From Calvatia gigantea (taxonomy: Eukaryota > Basidiomycota > Agaricomycetes > Agaricales > Lycoperdaceae): a DNA stretch of 64,000 nt. A program made the translations under genes and the position numbers. The DNA lies in NCBI GenBank assembly GCA_025093985.1, contig JACAAK010000001.1:2294001-2358000 (forward strand), in the 5' to 3' direction. This document shows, piece by piece, positions 35,772-48,839 of this stretch. Position 1 is the first letter of the stretch. Each line of letters starts with the position of its first letter. The notes beneath the pieces were generated by a model, which did no database searches, was not told the origin of the DNA, and worked only from the letters and a program-made list of their open reading frames with translations.

Positions 35772-37436
35772 GGCGCGTTGCGGAGATAGGAGGACACAAG
35801 AAGAGTGGCGGCTTATAAGAACCGAGGGTGATACCAAACGGGCGCCAGCCGACAACCATGCTGTGAAAGCAGTGTTGATCGTTTCAACATCATCACACCT
35901 AGAACAACTTTTATTAATGACCGCGCACTTCTGATACGCAAATAACACATTTATGTCGCCAGGGCCTACCCTGGCCGATTGTCCAGTGGACTTGTCCTTT
36001 GGTTGGGCACGAGAAATCCCTTTAATTATGAGTATCCCGACAGGATCCCGACCTGCCTTCAGGTTGCTGGAAATAAGAACCACGTCTCTGAGGGACGTCA
36101 CGACTACGGTGATGGCCCTAACCGGACGGAAATAACTATTACCAGCAGTTGGCGCCCACTGATCCCCAAATGTCTCCAGTAAGTGCATCTGAAGTGACAA
36201 AGGACATATCAATATTGAGAAAGTATAAGTAAAGTACGTGGTATTGGAGGATACATTTTTCGAGTTCAATATGATATCAGCTTGACTTGTATCACATCGA
36301 CTTGTCGGTGCGGTGGCTAGATGCACCACTCGCAAAACAGGGTCGGTGAAGGAAAATATTGCAACAGAAAGTTCAAATTTGACAATGGGGTATACGGTGA
36401 AAATTTCCCCGGTCAAAAGGAATCTTTAATACCATCCGCAATTGGTATTGGGTCTAATTGGTTTGCAGTGACGGTAAGTCAGATCCACCTACTTAGGTGC
36501 TATCCTCGGACCTTTGGGCCTTGATGCAGAAGTGAACAAAAAATCGTTTGAAAACGCATCGCACGTGGCTTGCGACGGCCCTCCAGCTAAAAAATCGTGC
36601 CTAACGGACCAGAACGAGGCGGCAACTCGTGAGCACGGTTGATTGATCACGACTGCATAGTATAAACTGTATGAGTAGAAGTGACCTCCTCGCGTTACTT
36701 TCCGCATTGGAATTTGGCACGGACACATATTCAACGATATTGGTTGGCTCTCGGTGCTTCGAAAGATAGCCCCGCCAATTCAGGTCGGACGCCTGAACGC
36801 GTCTAGTCCTACGATGCAGGCATGCGTGGAACAAAACATTAACTGAGCGTCTCTTCTTTTTTCTTTAACAAACTTTCCGTTTGCTCCTAACAGTACAGGA
36901 TTGGCAACCTCAATGCGATTTGAGCTTGCCATCGGTACAACCTGTATACCCATGGATGACTCTTTCTTCCAGGCTGTCAAATCAAACCGGACAACCCTCC
37001 CGGGGGCTTGTCCAAATTCTGGTCAAAGTGAGGTCTTTGGGTAGTGAGAATACATCGGTGCTACCTATCTCCAACTGTTCGCATATCTTGGACACAACGT
37101 CACGATTTCCCTTTCCTGCTTCGGCTAAGAGGGGACTTGGTCATTTGGTAAAGCTTTTTTCTTTTTTCTCTTTCCGTGTCATATCCCTCCTCATGATATA
37201 AGAATACGGGGGTGATCTTGATACACTTAAGTGAAAGCAGTAGCGTTGAACGCGTTGACCGTTGGTTGGTTGTCAGATTCAAGGTTATTTGATCTTGAGG
37301 GTACTCCCAAACACAGAGACTTTTGATAGCTTTACCTTTTATATCACACTATTGTTCATACTCTCTTTATACACCTCGTCTACCGCTCCTTTTAAAGACC
37401 TGGTCGCTGGTCTGGATATCCAAATATCCCTGAACT
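35772..37436. other. 1.7-kb interval upstream of the four-TM and HDA1 genes
   Basis: It separates two divergent genes. On minus, a frame in phase with the four-TM start remains open to 36416, without recognisable domains. Elsewhere only short frames are seen. T-rich runs (37150-37180, 37310-37370) precede the HDA1 start and may be its promoter or 5' UTR. No repeat or RNA gene was recognised. Confidence 0.4.
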
Positions 37437-40342
37437 ATGGATTTACAAACGAAGGAAAAACCCGTGGCCATGGAGGTCGACGGCGATGCCAAACCACCCA
37501 ACCTTCAAAACACGGTCACTCGTCCACGCGCGGTGTCTGTGCCCTATAATCCGACCATACCCAGTTACACCGTTGGCTACGTCTATTCGTCGGAAATGAC
37601 CACACATCTTAAACTTGGTAACGATCCACATCCGGAGCAACCACAGCGAATAGTTCGCATATGGAAAATGCTTGTGGAACATCAGTATACCAAAAGGATG
37701 CTTTGGCTACCAATCAGACCGGTCCACAGGGAAGAAGCTTTGTTGGTTCACACCGAAGACCACTGGGATAAAGTGCAAGCTATTCAATGTAAGCTCTATA
37801 ACCACGTGTTCTTGTTTTTCCTTGCGGAGTATAACGAATAGAATTACCAAACTTGCTTTCGTTAGTTATGCAGGACCAACAAATCGTTGACTCTGAAGCA
37901 TACTATGAACAACTATCCTTGTATGTCATGGCTGGAACTACGAGAGCAGCTCTACTTAGTTGCGGTGGCGTCATTGAGGCCGCTTTAGCTGTCGCTCAAG
38001 GCAGACTGAAGAAGTCTTTCGCCATCGTCAGGCCTCCCGGACACCATGCGGAACCTGATGAGCATATGGGATTTTGTTTCTTTAATAACATCGCTGTCGC
38101 CGCTCGAGTTGTCCAGCAGCTGACGCCCATTAAAAAGATCTTGATTTTGGATTGGTATGCCTCGTGTCCATCAGCGGTTAATCCTCGAGTGCTGAAATGG
38201 CTCCATTAGGGACGTTCACCATGGTACGGTTAGAGCCTGGTATGATTTGTCTAACTCAAACTGCTTTTTCAGGCAATGGCACCCAACGCGCCTTCAACGA
38301 TGATCCCTCTGTTTTGTACATCTCTTTACACCGTTACGAACAGGGAAACTTCTATCCTACAGGTCCCTTTGGCAGCATGCAATCATGCGGAGAGGAGGCC
38401 GGGTTGGGCTAGTAAGTGGTTCGACGTGCATATGAGCATTTACTGAGCTATGTATCTCAGTTCCGTTAATATTCCATGGCCATGTGCCGGGATGGGTGAT
38501 GCGGACTATCTTTATGCCTTTCAGAAGATCGTACTGCCAATTGGAATGGAGTTTGCACCGGACCTGGTCATGAGTATGTTCCGCCGCGCCATTACATTGT
38601 ACCAGGAATGATAACTCAACTGTCAACAGTTTCAGCAGGGTTTGACGCTGCTGCGGGTGATGAACTGGGCGAATGCCTCATCTCACCTGCCGGGTTTGCT
38701 CACATGACACATATGTTGGCTGGACTGGCCAACGGCCGAATGGTGGTTGCCCTCGAGGTCCGTTCCCTCCATTTAAAGGTTTAATCATGCGTCCTAACGT
38801 AAACTTTTAAGGGGGGATACAACTTAAATTCAATCTCCGTGTCGGCTTTGGCCGTCACTAAGGTGTTGTTGGGTGAAGCTCCTGATCAGTTGCCACCAAT
38901 GACAGCTAGCGAAGAAGCCACAGAAACGGTTTGGCTGGTGGCAAAAGAACAGAGCAAGTACTGGAAGAGCGTCGACCCCCGTGCCTGTGAACCAAGAGAA
39001 GGTTAGTCCTCTTTTATTTATTTCGTCCGTTCACAACTGAAATGAGCCGTGGCAGATTTTGAAGACATCACTTTTTCAATACCTGGTTGGTCCAGCTCCT
39101 TGCATCCGAGTGATCCGTCCTAATTGTGCAGCAGAGATTCTCAAAGCCCATCGACAACAATACCTTTATACCGAGTACGGAATGATGCAAATTCCACTGC
39201 CCAGACAGGAAATGGAGCAACGGTTATCGGCCCAAATTATGTGCAGGTCGGGCTGAGACATCCGTTATATGTCATTCGGAGCTCACTTTTATCAGTTCGG
39301 ATTTATTCTCTAATAAGACTCTGGTTGTCTTCATCCACGAGTTGTGAGTTTGGTTTTTGTTAAATTTGTTCTTCTGACAACATAAATCTCATCAGTGGCA
39401 ACCTCCGTATGGAACTGGAGTCCTCAGCTACATGTGATGTTGCACTAGAAAGTTCTTACCTTGTAAGTTGGACTTGGGACCTCCTACAATTCACCACTCA
39501 CCTTCCTAGATTGATTTTTCTAGACACCTTGTTGAGTGGGTAAAGGCTGATGGTTATGCTCTTCTCGATGCCAATCTTTACCCTAAACCCGCGGCCACCC
39601 TGTCGTCTGTCAGTCCCTTCGACTCATTCTGACTTTTTAAATGTGTTCATCAAAGTTTTCTGCAGCGAACAAAGTCAGCAGGAGATATAGGTCGCGATAC
39701 CCTTATCTATATTTGGGATAATTATATCCAGTATGTTACCGGAGAGTACTGGCATCTGGTTCTGACCTTCTTTTCAGGCTTTCTGGGGCAACCAAAATTG
39801 TCCTGATCGGTCATGGACCAGGGTGCCAATCCCTCGTCCACCTGATGGATCGCCGCTGTGAATTAATACGCATTTTCCATGTTTTCATGAGTTAACGTAT
39901 CTTGACAGCGGTGGGCGTCATGAAGATAGTTAAAGCTGTCATCCAAGTGGTCGGACCGCAGAAAATGCCCACTGTTCCTATGTCGTCTGACGAGATCCGA
40001 AGTTGGTATCGGAAGGTCTGTGAGCCTTTCAATGAATACTAGCTTCTTCTAACTGATTGTGCACAGCATTCATTTGTGATCATCCCAAACACACATCCCA
40101 TCCTCAGCCCTCAAGCAAAAACCAAGGATTTACGCAGGCATGGAGCTATCATACCAATTGGTAAGAATGTCCTACCGTCCCTCAGTCTCACAAATTCACC
40201 TGTGTTTAGATGAAATCCGACAAATCAAACTGGTTACGACTGGCCTTCCCGCCATTCAGGATATTGTTGGTCGCGCAACTGGCCGCAAGCCTGTCGATGA
40301 GGCTATTGCTCCCAGTGCACCTACGACCAAAGAAAACACGTA
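37437..40342 (+). CDS. HDA1: Class II histone deacetylase Hda1/Clr3 with Arb2 domain
   Basis: A zinc-dependent deacetylase that removes acetyl groups from histone H3/H2B tails and silences chromatin. The N-terminal exon leads to TVGYVYSSEMTTHLKLGNDP and HPEQPQRIVRIWKMLVEHQY. The catalytic core then has AIVRPPGHHAEPDEHMGFCF, FNNIAVAARVVQQL, DVHHGNGTQRAFNDDPSVLY, ISLHRYEQGNFYPTG, VSAGFDAAAGDELGECLISP and LEGGYNLNSISVSALAV: the zinc Asp-His-Asp set and the His-His pair are intact. The DVHH motif is carried by a 14-base exon (38210-38223). The C-terminal third (about 39050-40342) is the Arb2 domain, with ATKIVLIGHGPGCQSLVHLM. Stop at 40342, 90 bases from the convergent amidohydrolase gene. Confidence 0.93.
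38210..38223 (+). other. HDA1: 14-base HDA1 exon encoding the catalytic Asp-Val-His-His
   Basis: GGACGTTCACCATG lies between an intron ending CCATTAG (38155-38209) and one starting GTACGG and ending TTTTCAG (38224-38272). Only with this exon does the reading LILDW-DVHHG-NGTQ arise, so its inclusion is required for an active enzyme. Confidence 0.85.
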
Positions 40343-40432
40343 ATTATACCACGTCTTCCACCCCGCTGTCAAATTGCTATCTGTTTCGACCTGTATATTT
40401 TGTTCGGGATTACATGGTATGTATGATAATAT

Positions 40433-43400
40433 TTACAGTATATCAACAATATTCCTGCCTTCAGATATAATGGCAATAGGCTTGCCCTCGAAGCTCAAGA
40501 AGTCGCCGTGCGCGACTGCAACTAGGTCAGAGTTCCCATTTTTGAGACCTAAGAGTTTCTCGAGGTTGGTGGATGCCATAGCAATGGCCTCTTCGTAAGT
40601 AATTCGGCCACTCCCCGCCTCAAGTCCAATCTACGAAGTTCGTCAGTCGAGATAAGGGGTAACGGAATATGCTTACCCAACCGGCGTCGAAGCGAATGTT
40701 TCGGGCGCTCCAAGATTCTTCAATACCGATGCCAACGGTCACGTTATGGCGTTTAAGAACAGCAGCAGCATTCTCTTTCGAGAGTGGGGGTCCGGCAAGA
40801 ATCCTTTTGGCTTTCCAGGTGTAGGGGAATGGTCGGACCGGCCTTAAGATGACACCAATCCCGGCCTCTCCAATCTCCTTTGCAAGAAGATGAGCCTCTG
40901 CTCCACCGGCAAAAGTGAACCGCATGCGGGTTCTGGTATCCGATTCGATTTCTCGTTTGAGCGTGATCAAGGTGGCCATAATGTCAGCGCTCTCAACTGC
41001 AGTCACAAGCGGCATTTTACCCTAGTAGTATAATCCGTGAGTGGTGACGGGGTCCGAAGGCGGAAAAAACCCTCACCTCAATGACCTTTTTGAAGGTTTT
41101 GCCTAAGTCGCCTTCGCCCTCACCTTTGAGGAGACGACGGAGAAGGGCAATTTGGGTGCTGACACTAGGTTTGGTGAAGGTTCCAATGGCAATGTGAAGC
41201 GCGGTCTCTTCTTGAAGCACCGCATTTTTGGAAAGCTTGTGCAAAGCTCCAGTAGTAAAAGCGGTTCCCAATCCCGACAAGAAACCGGATGAAGCTGGAG
41301 ATGAAATTCCAGCAGTAACACCGGCGTGATACGCGAGTCTATTGAAAACGATAAGAATAAAGGTATTGACGGAACGAAAACAGAGTTCATACTGTGCATC
41401 GCGGGAGAAAAACTGAAGTCCGTCAACGGCGCGGATAAGACTACCATCACCTCCGATAATGCTTGGATTGTCCGACTCGAGTGGATCTGGGACTTCCCCA
41501 TCCTTAGTGGAAGATTCTCCTTGGATGTCCTCAAGACCCAGAGGACTTCCGAAACTGGTCAGGGCAGGACTTGTAATAGATGAGCATGTAACGGTATGGC
41601 AGGCGGAGCGAATGTGACTTACGCGATGGTTCCGCCTTCCAAATTAATTATCTTGACATGTTCCTTCAAACTTCCTACCTTCTTCCCGCAGATACTCTCC
41701 AGACCAATGCACACAACTTTACCGTTCCTGACGAGAACAACTCCAAAATCGCCAACCTCACTGATGGAGTAGGCCTGGAGGATATCACACTCATGGGCCC
41801 GCATGTGTACTTTGCTGACATTCGTGAAGAGGACGAATTCAGCTTGCTCAGGATGAGGAGTGAGAGGAGGCAATCCATCATGCTCCACTGCCAATTGAGC
41901 TTCCTTGTCAAAATTAGGTGCCTTTGGCACCCTCTGAGCATGGGCTGGTTTGGAAGTAACATATGGATTCTGAAGTTGGGTGACACCGTCGATGACCACT
42001 TGCTGCGGTGCGGCACCAAGGGCAAGTGGATGGCTGTCCCAGATCACGATATCTACAAACACAGCTGAACGACAGTTGCTGCGGTTGGCTGTAAAACCTA
42101 CCAGCGTCATAACCTTGGTAATACATCAGGAATCAGACCTTTTCCCGCAACGGAGTCAATTGTCTCACCGGTCTTTATGAACCCAATCCTGTGGTCCAAT
42201 CCCAGGATCGTAGCTGGCGTCGAGGTAACGGAAGCTAGTGCGAGATTGGAAGACAGGCCATAGTAATGGGCCTGTTGGGCTTCATTGATAAGATGCCGCG
42301 AGTTGAGAACAGGATGATCACTCTGGAGGTTTCTAGTCAAGACGGCGTACGTGAGGAAGCTGTAGACTGACCTTCATGACAACCTGTAACCCACTGTCGG
42401 CGAGAATGCGTGGTGCGAATTCGGAACCTCTGTAAGCCTCACGTTTATACCTAGCATTCGTAGCGAACAAGGCAATGCCTGGGGGGTGACCTTGAATTTT
42501 TGAAAGTCCAGGTGACAGATTCAATGCAAAGGGCGAGATCAGACAAACCGTATGCTTTCTTCAGTAGATCGGGAACTAGGTATGTTTCGTGCGCGTGGTG
42601 GAAAGCGGCGATGGAGAATTTGAATTCTTGAGTGATCTACTTCTATTTCACCAACGGGCATTTTGACGTTTGGGAGCTGCTTACCCGAACCATACCATCC
42701 AGGTCAACCGCTTCATAACAATGATTATGAACCTGATGATCTTATTTCAACCCCCGCTCGTTGTTTCCAAGAAGTCAGAATTGACCTTGACACGTCCTCG
42801 TAATACGTCCACGAGTGCCTCCCACTGAAGATCTTCAGGGAAGGAGCCGAGATTGTCCCATTCTCCCGCAGAAGCTTTCATGCAATAAGCGTCTTGTTGC
42901 TTTTTAATCTTCCGAGCGGTATCGTATCTAAAACGGATTCACCCTCTTTTATAATTCGGTTATAAGTGTGATTACCCTTGTCTGAACGCCCATATAGTAT
43001 CCATCCGAGTTCCCGAATAGACTCTGCCTAAGACGATTGAGTGCGAGGATCTACATGAAAAAGGAAAAAACCCACTTGGATTCTCACCTGTGCCACAAAC
43101 TGATCAATGGGTCAAGTAACATAACACTCTAATTCACACACCGCAAGCATGCCTTGTTATGGGTTGTTATGGGTTAGTCGCAGGTGGGATGTGTACAGAG
43201 ACGCGCGGCTCACTTCATTTGGCGCCATCTAGGAGGATGAGATGGATCAACGTGAGTTTCATTGATAGTATAAGGAGGTTCTAGGAGCATTGAACTCGTT
43301 GAGCGTTCAGAAGTCGGTCTAAGTTTGATCGTGAATGCCTGGCCACCTATTCTCAATTTAGTTAAACTCAGGGACCAGCCAGATGCAGACGCACCAATTG

Positions 43401-44103
43401 CGTCTGCAGACCCCGGTAGGACATTGGCTGTTGTAAGGCCTCCGGCAATAGATAGATGGTATGCGTCATCGTGGGTATTTATACCGTCCAAACTACGCAT
43501 CCAAGGAAGGACAAGCCCCTTTATTGAATTGTCATCGCTGGCACCTTCGAGGGCCGGGGCGCTATCAACACCAAGATGTGAATGCATATCCACAATGCTA
43601 GAAAATCAAAGTCAGGGTCGTGCTGAATCTAGAAGGGACAAACCCTACCCAGGCGTAACCCAAGCTTCTGCTGCGTCCACGGTAGTGAGCCCAGAAAGAC
43701 CATTCAACTGAATGTCGCTGATGTCCCCAATAGCCTGAATGATTCCCTTGTCTATCAAGATGTCACCTTTGATCACTTCATAACCTGAGACGCGTCCAGT
43801 CCATATGGTCGCATTCTTGATGAGCAAAGGAGGTGTTCCAGCCTCGAAACGATCGGACGTGGTTCGCTCGTAGAAGTTACTGGGAGGGCCAGCAGGGAGC
43901 TGCAGCTGGCGGCACTTATCCAAGATTTCGTTGGCATTAATCGGCACAGTCTGAATACGTGAGCCTTTGAAGTTGCCGTTGATATGAACCCCGAGAAGTG
44001 TTGCCAGACCCAGAGAGACGGTTACAAGAGCAAGAAGACGCGCCTTGAGAGGACCACTCGACCTGCGGGAGACAGTGGTGTTAGGAGGGGGTATCTTGTC
44101 CAT
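40433..44103 (-). CDS. Membrane-anchored amidohydrolase-superfamily protein (CE9-like), copy 1
   Basis: A metal-dependent hydrolase of the amidohydrolase superfamily. After MDKIPPPNTTVSRRS a single hydrophobic segment, LLALVTVSLGLATLLGV, predicts a type II anchor. The beta-sandwich start is PLLIKNATIWTGRVSGYEVI. Catalytic landmarks are intact: IVDMHSHLGVDSAPALEG (HxH metal site), VHNHCYEAVDLDGMVR, SIAAFHHAHETYLVPDLLKK and SDHPVLNSRHL (catalytic Asp). Next come IVIWDSHPLALGAAPQQVVI and the C-terminal RHNVTVGIGIEESWSARNIR, ending EGRNIVDIL at 40433. It has about ten introns; one near 43090-43200 holds a doubled TTATGGGTTG. The substrate is unknown. Basidiomycete relatives are often labelled carbohydrate esterase family 9. 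It is a paralogue of the gene at 49241-52898. Confidence 0.82.
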
Positions 44104-44324
44104 TGCACCTGTGGAGACGCAATGATGGTGGTTACTGGAAAGAACGCGGGGTGTGTTAGTTGTTTTCCGCCTTCGTTGGTTTATTCGGTTCGGTTGAGCT
44201 TCCGCGCTGATTAGGTGCTATTTTGATGCAAAAATCCGAATGTTCTATAAATATTTGTCAGTGGTTGACGAGCGTGGTAAATCCATTACTGTTAAGTGTC
44301 AATCATGATCGCTGCGTGAATCCC

Positions 44325-45537
44325 ATGGCTTCCTCTCGCGCTCCTCCAGTTGTCCCGAATTTCGGGAACAATATCATTGTTAATACTTGTCAAGTGAGCA
44401 CATGCCTTGAACCTGCCATAGCCAGCTCAAATGTATAAGCGAGGGAATCCGGTGCTGGAATGCATTCGAAATATTGGCAAGGAATTTGGGGATATCGCTG
44501 CCGATTATCAAGTTGGTAGAACGACGGGTGTTTTGTTCCTCAGGTGAGTATGACGGCTCCTATGTCCCCACGTATTCTTATATGTAATGCATCAGCCTAC
44601 GATATCACCGTCTTCACCCGGAATATGTTCCTACCCGGATCGAAAAGCTTGGCCATTCATATGACCGCAGGTTTCTCCTGATTCTCTGTGACATTGTACA
44701 CCTCTCGTGCCCTTTGATCTGGCAATCTGGTTGCTGACTTTTCCTGCAAGTCCCAACACCGCGAGCCTATACGAGAGCTAACAAAGGTTTCGAACGTTTA
44801 CTCTGTTCGGTTCGGCAATCTCACACCATCAGTAGTCATGCCTCATCAACAATATTACAATAGTTGTCGCCTTTTCGTGAGTATCTAAAGTGCCCGATCG
44901 TATATGTCCGTCAACCCGAGTCCGGTCAGAAACGAGGAGGCCGGTCACTATCTCTCTATGTACAAGCAATTTGAATCCAAACCTCCAGACATGATCAAAG
45001 AGCGCGTCGACAAGGATTATCACGCCATCCTTCGCAGTGCCCTAACCACCATTCCTAAAGTCAACAAAACTGACGTGGAAACTCTCCGCTCTACGTTCGG
45101 TGTATGTAATTCAGGTTATATCTCCCATTGCTGGACTAAGTACCTTTCGCCTCCTCCAGAGCTTCGCAAATATATCGAAGGCAACTCCTGATCAGCTTCG
45201 TAACCTTCCAGGTTTCGGTCAAGTCAAGGTCAAAAACATCGAAAATGCTTTTAAGAAATCATTCAGGAACGATGCGACAACCAAACTCACGGACCTTCAA
45301 CAACCGAACCTGGCACAAATCGCACCAGCTCAAGGATTGTCGAGAGAGGGTGACAAAAGCCAGCCCACAGTATCACTTGGCTCTTCCCAGCGACCACCCC
45401 GTGAACCAAGCCCTACTTGGGATATTGAATTGGACTTGAATGATGATGATGATGTACCTGGAGTGCTCGACGCCGATTCATCGTCAAAGCGGGCCGAGGG
45501 AGGGCCTCAACCTTTCGACATTGATCTTGATCCCTAA
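44325..45537 (+). CDS. ERCC1: ERCC1/Rad10 DNA repair endonuclease subunit
   Basis: ERCC1 (Rad10/Swi10) is the non-catalytic partner of the XPF nuclease, which cuts 5' of lesions in nucleotide excision repair and also acts on crosslinks. Exon 1 reads MASSRAPPVVPNFGNNIIVN. Splicing then gives RGNPVLECIRNIGKEFGDIA, VGRTTGVLFLSLRYHRLHPE and GHSYDRRFLLILCDI. REPIRELTK, CLINNITIVVAFS and EEAGHYLSMYKQFESKPPDM complete the central domain. The C-terminal double HhH region is TTIPKVNKTDVETLRSTFG and TPDQLRNLPGFGQVKVKNIE. A 90-residue acidic tail follows (ELDLNDDDDVPGVLDADSSS). All conserved blocks are present in order, with short introns between. Divergent from amidohydrolase copy 1 by 221 bases. Confidence 0.95.
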
Positions 45538-45757
45538 CAGACCCATATTTGCGAATAGTAGCATTGAGACACCTGCACGCTTAATATATTTAATATAATT
45601 GTAAAGTTAAAACGAATAAAATCAAGGCAAGCAATAATTAAGCTGAGGCATGTAAGGTAAATTATTGAAACGGCAGTGTAAAATAAAATAAGGGGTTCAA
45701 CCGGAATTAGCATGGAACCCGCAAAAGCGGAGCCAGGGCAGGGAAGAGGTTGAGCAA

Positions 45758-48700
45758 TCACTTCTTGCGAAAGTAACTCTGGATATCGTGATTGTTTTTC
45801 CTCCGGTATTGAGTAACTGCTTGGTATTGATACAAAATGCGGAAAGCCGTCTGGAATATGGTAGCCTTTGTTCGCGACCGATCCAGATGAGCCGCGCGGG
45901 TATCCTCTGAAAGTGCTGAATCAGAAAAGGGTTTATGCCACGTAAGGGCAGAGGACTCACGAATCCGACCATGAATATTGTACAATCTGTCGTGCAAAGT
46001 CAAAATAAGCGACTGGTCCTTCTCCTTAGAGGGGCTCTTCATAGGTGACGACTTTCTCCTGCCCAACTCCTCTTGCTTTGCATACCGCGAAATATCGGTG
46101 ATAGCAATAGCCAATATACACGTCCAGCATGTCATATCGACATAGTCTGTGGCCTCGTGGATCTCGAATTTGCCCACAGGACGAGGAGCATCTCGCGTGG
46201 ATACCTCAATGACGGCCACACATTCTGAGAGTGATGGCAATTCGGAATATTGTAACTAACAGGACAGACTGAGTTAGCAACAGTTAGGGACAAGAAAAGG
46301 AAATATGGGTACATACAGGAAGTAACGTTGGTCTATCTGTCAGCATTGCATATGCAATTGAGCGGGCGATGCGAGTAATTCGTCCGGCACCACTCGCAAG
46401 GAGGTCGAGAACATACAACTTGTTTTGAAGAGAATAAGGTTGGACTAGATGTAACACGTTGTTACAGATAGCCGTTTCCTGTGTCGCGATATGTCAATAA
46501 AGTTCAAAGAGGCCCAGAAAAAGACACACCGTTTCTACTTCAACCACGTTCTCCTTGCCGATAGACCGACATGCTTCATTCATAGCCTGAGAAACCTGTA
46601 GCCTCACTTCGTGGGACGAGGAAGGTTCAATTCCCAGAAGCAGAAGGACCACAATAATGTCGGGAACTTCCCGCTGGTGCAGACAACCAGACCTGGGGAA
46701 TATAAGGGGAGTTTTCAAAGTGCGCGAGGGACTGAGTACTGACCTTGCTACATCCACGATGCAAGATATAAGACGTTCGACCATGATAGGTCGTTCTGCG
46801 GCTGAAACCCTACTCTGTGGGTTATCATCAGCAGCCCAGCCCAGCCTTTCCAATAATGAGAGCTGGGCACCGAGGGTGCGAAGAGCGAATAAAATGGGTT
46901 CAAGTAATGATATAGGCGTTGGGATCGTAGGGTTGCCAAGAAAGGTAGATAACACTCGGGAAGCCGAAACATCAAGGCCGTCAGCTCTCTGAGAAAGAGC
47001 TGGTCGTCGAGTTGAGGGCGAGAACTTAAACTCATTTACAATGTTGAAAGCACTCACCCAAACCAAAGAGATAATTGACCACGTTTAAACCGCCCTCCGC
47101 ATAATTGGCTAGTTCCAACGCCCCACTCTGAATGACCAAGTCGACAAGACCACAATCTCCGTGATTAACTATTTGGGCGAGCGATTGCAACGTTGGATCT
47201 GAGCCTTGATAATCACATGGTGGTAAACCATCGCATGAATCCATGGAACAAGACTCCAAGATACTCCAGAGTGGCACGCCAACTTTCCCTTGTTGCCGAA
47301 GGTGCTCCTCCTCGTCTTCAATTGCTCTGTCACCTGCAAGGATTTCCATGACTTGTTGCTTCTGATCGTCATCAATGAAAGGATTTCCGTCACTATCAGT
47401 AATAAGAGGAAGGCTGCCCCCTGGGTCCTTGGGATTGGCGTCCCCATCGTCCGAGTCGTCGTTGAGGTTCATGTTCGCCAAGTCACGAAGCCGTGCCTCT
47501 CGATCAGCAGACCTCATCACACTCTCCTTATCCACTCCTTGCTTCTCGTTGAGAAGGGCATCCAAGGGGTTCCCGCCAGGCTTGCGTTTAGCTGGGGGAG
47601 AAGGCGAATTGTCGCGGCGCAAACCAGGAATTGATTTTTGCTTCTCAATTTCCGTCTTCGCTACGGGCTTCCGTAGATTATACCTTGTATGGTTGGTGGG
47701 ACTCTTCGCTTTCAACGGGCTAAGTCATTGATTAATCCAACTTGTGTCGACAAAAACGATCTTATGGCATACCTCTCCGGTTTACAGCGATTCTTGAGAT
47801 TAAAGTCGAAGGCGTCGAGTCCGTCTTCATCGTCGCTGCTGTCCAGACTCGCAATTGTTGAAACAGGGGACGAAGGCTGCCTTGCAAGAGATTGTGCGTG
47901 GGCGCGGGCCCTTATGTCCCTGATAATCTGTTCCGTATTGGTTTTTTTTTCGTCCAGGACCTTCAAGAAAGATCGAGAATGGGTGTTATCGGGTTTGTCT
48001 GTCGGAGGGGGTATGAGAGTCAAGGTATTAATCTCCACGTTGGGCCGTGAGGGCATGATGTTATTGATTGAGCCCCCCGTCGTTTCCCGGTCGGCTTCGA
48101 GGGCTGTGGGAGGTTGTTTGGAATGTGAGTGTATCCGAGCGTCCACGAGTCCATTCCCATTGGTCAAAGATGATGATGCTTGATACCTCCAACGATCAAC
48201 AGCTTCTTTGACTGCTTCAATATCCTTGCCCGGTAGACTCAGCTCTAGTTCCTTTTCCTCCGACAAACTGCTTGGTACCAAAGAATTGACCTCCACTTGA
48301 TGACTGGGGGATGCGCCGACGGGGGAGCTTTCCGTCTTTTTCGAGTCGGGGAATGGGACCTGCAGGACAGGGGGATTTCGGACGACGGTGTCAGGCCGAA
48401 CATATACGACTGAGCTGTCCTCGACCTCCATTTTCTCCTCTGCGAACTTGGATTCGCAGAGTATGTGTTTTGACCGTTTTGTTTGTTTGTTGGAGATGAT
48501 GCTTTGAGAGCGATGGCGCTTGGCAGGATGTTGTGTAGGGGGAGCAGTATGTGTGGATTTAGTCGACAGAGGGGATTGATGGTGCTGAACGCCGGAGGTA
48601 GCGGTGACATTCGATAAATTTTCGTTGGCGGGATGGATTTTTGAGCGCAGATTTCGAGGATGTGGTTTCGTATTGTCCTTGACCAACGACTGCTTTGCTT

Positions 48701-48839
48701 CCTTTTGTCCACCGGTAGTAGAGGACAACACATTCAGAGATGTGCCTTGGGACAAGGTTGACTTCCGGGGAAAGAAGTCTGTTATCTGTTTAACCCTTGC
48801 ATCTGAGGCATTCTGTGGAGATTTTTGTGCCTTCGGCAT
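45758..48839 (-). CDS. Unrecognised protein with PCNA-box-like motifs at both termini
   Basis: The start at 48839 gives MPKAQKSPQNASDARVKQIT, then DFFPRKST: the V-K-Q-I-T-D-F-F core matches the hydrophobic part of a PCNA-interacting box, without the first Gln. The extreme C-terminus is HDIQSYFRKK, again I-x-x-Y-F followed by basic residues, as in C-terminal PCNA boxes. The N-terminal 400 residues are Ser/Lys/Pro-rich and disordered (RHRSQSIISNKQTKRSK). The middle (46500-47715) is helical, with SILESCSMDSCDGLPP, VDLVIQSGALELANYAEGGL and LLEPILFALRTLGAQLSLLE, like an ARM/HEAT-type array. An upstream in-frame ATG at 48896 exists. I recognise no family; a nuclear role in replication or repair is inferred from the motifs and from ERCC1 next door. 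Confidence 0.6.

Noticed and set aside
43140..43175. Doubled TTATGGGTTG considered as a telomere-like or tandem repeat
   Set aside because: Only two units, inside an intron of amidohydrolase copy 1; too short to be meaningful.
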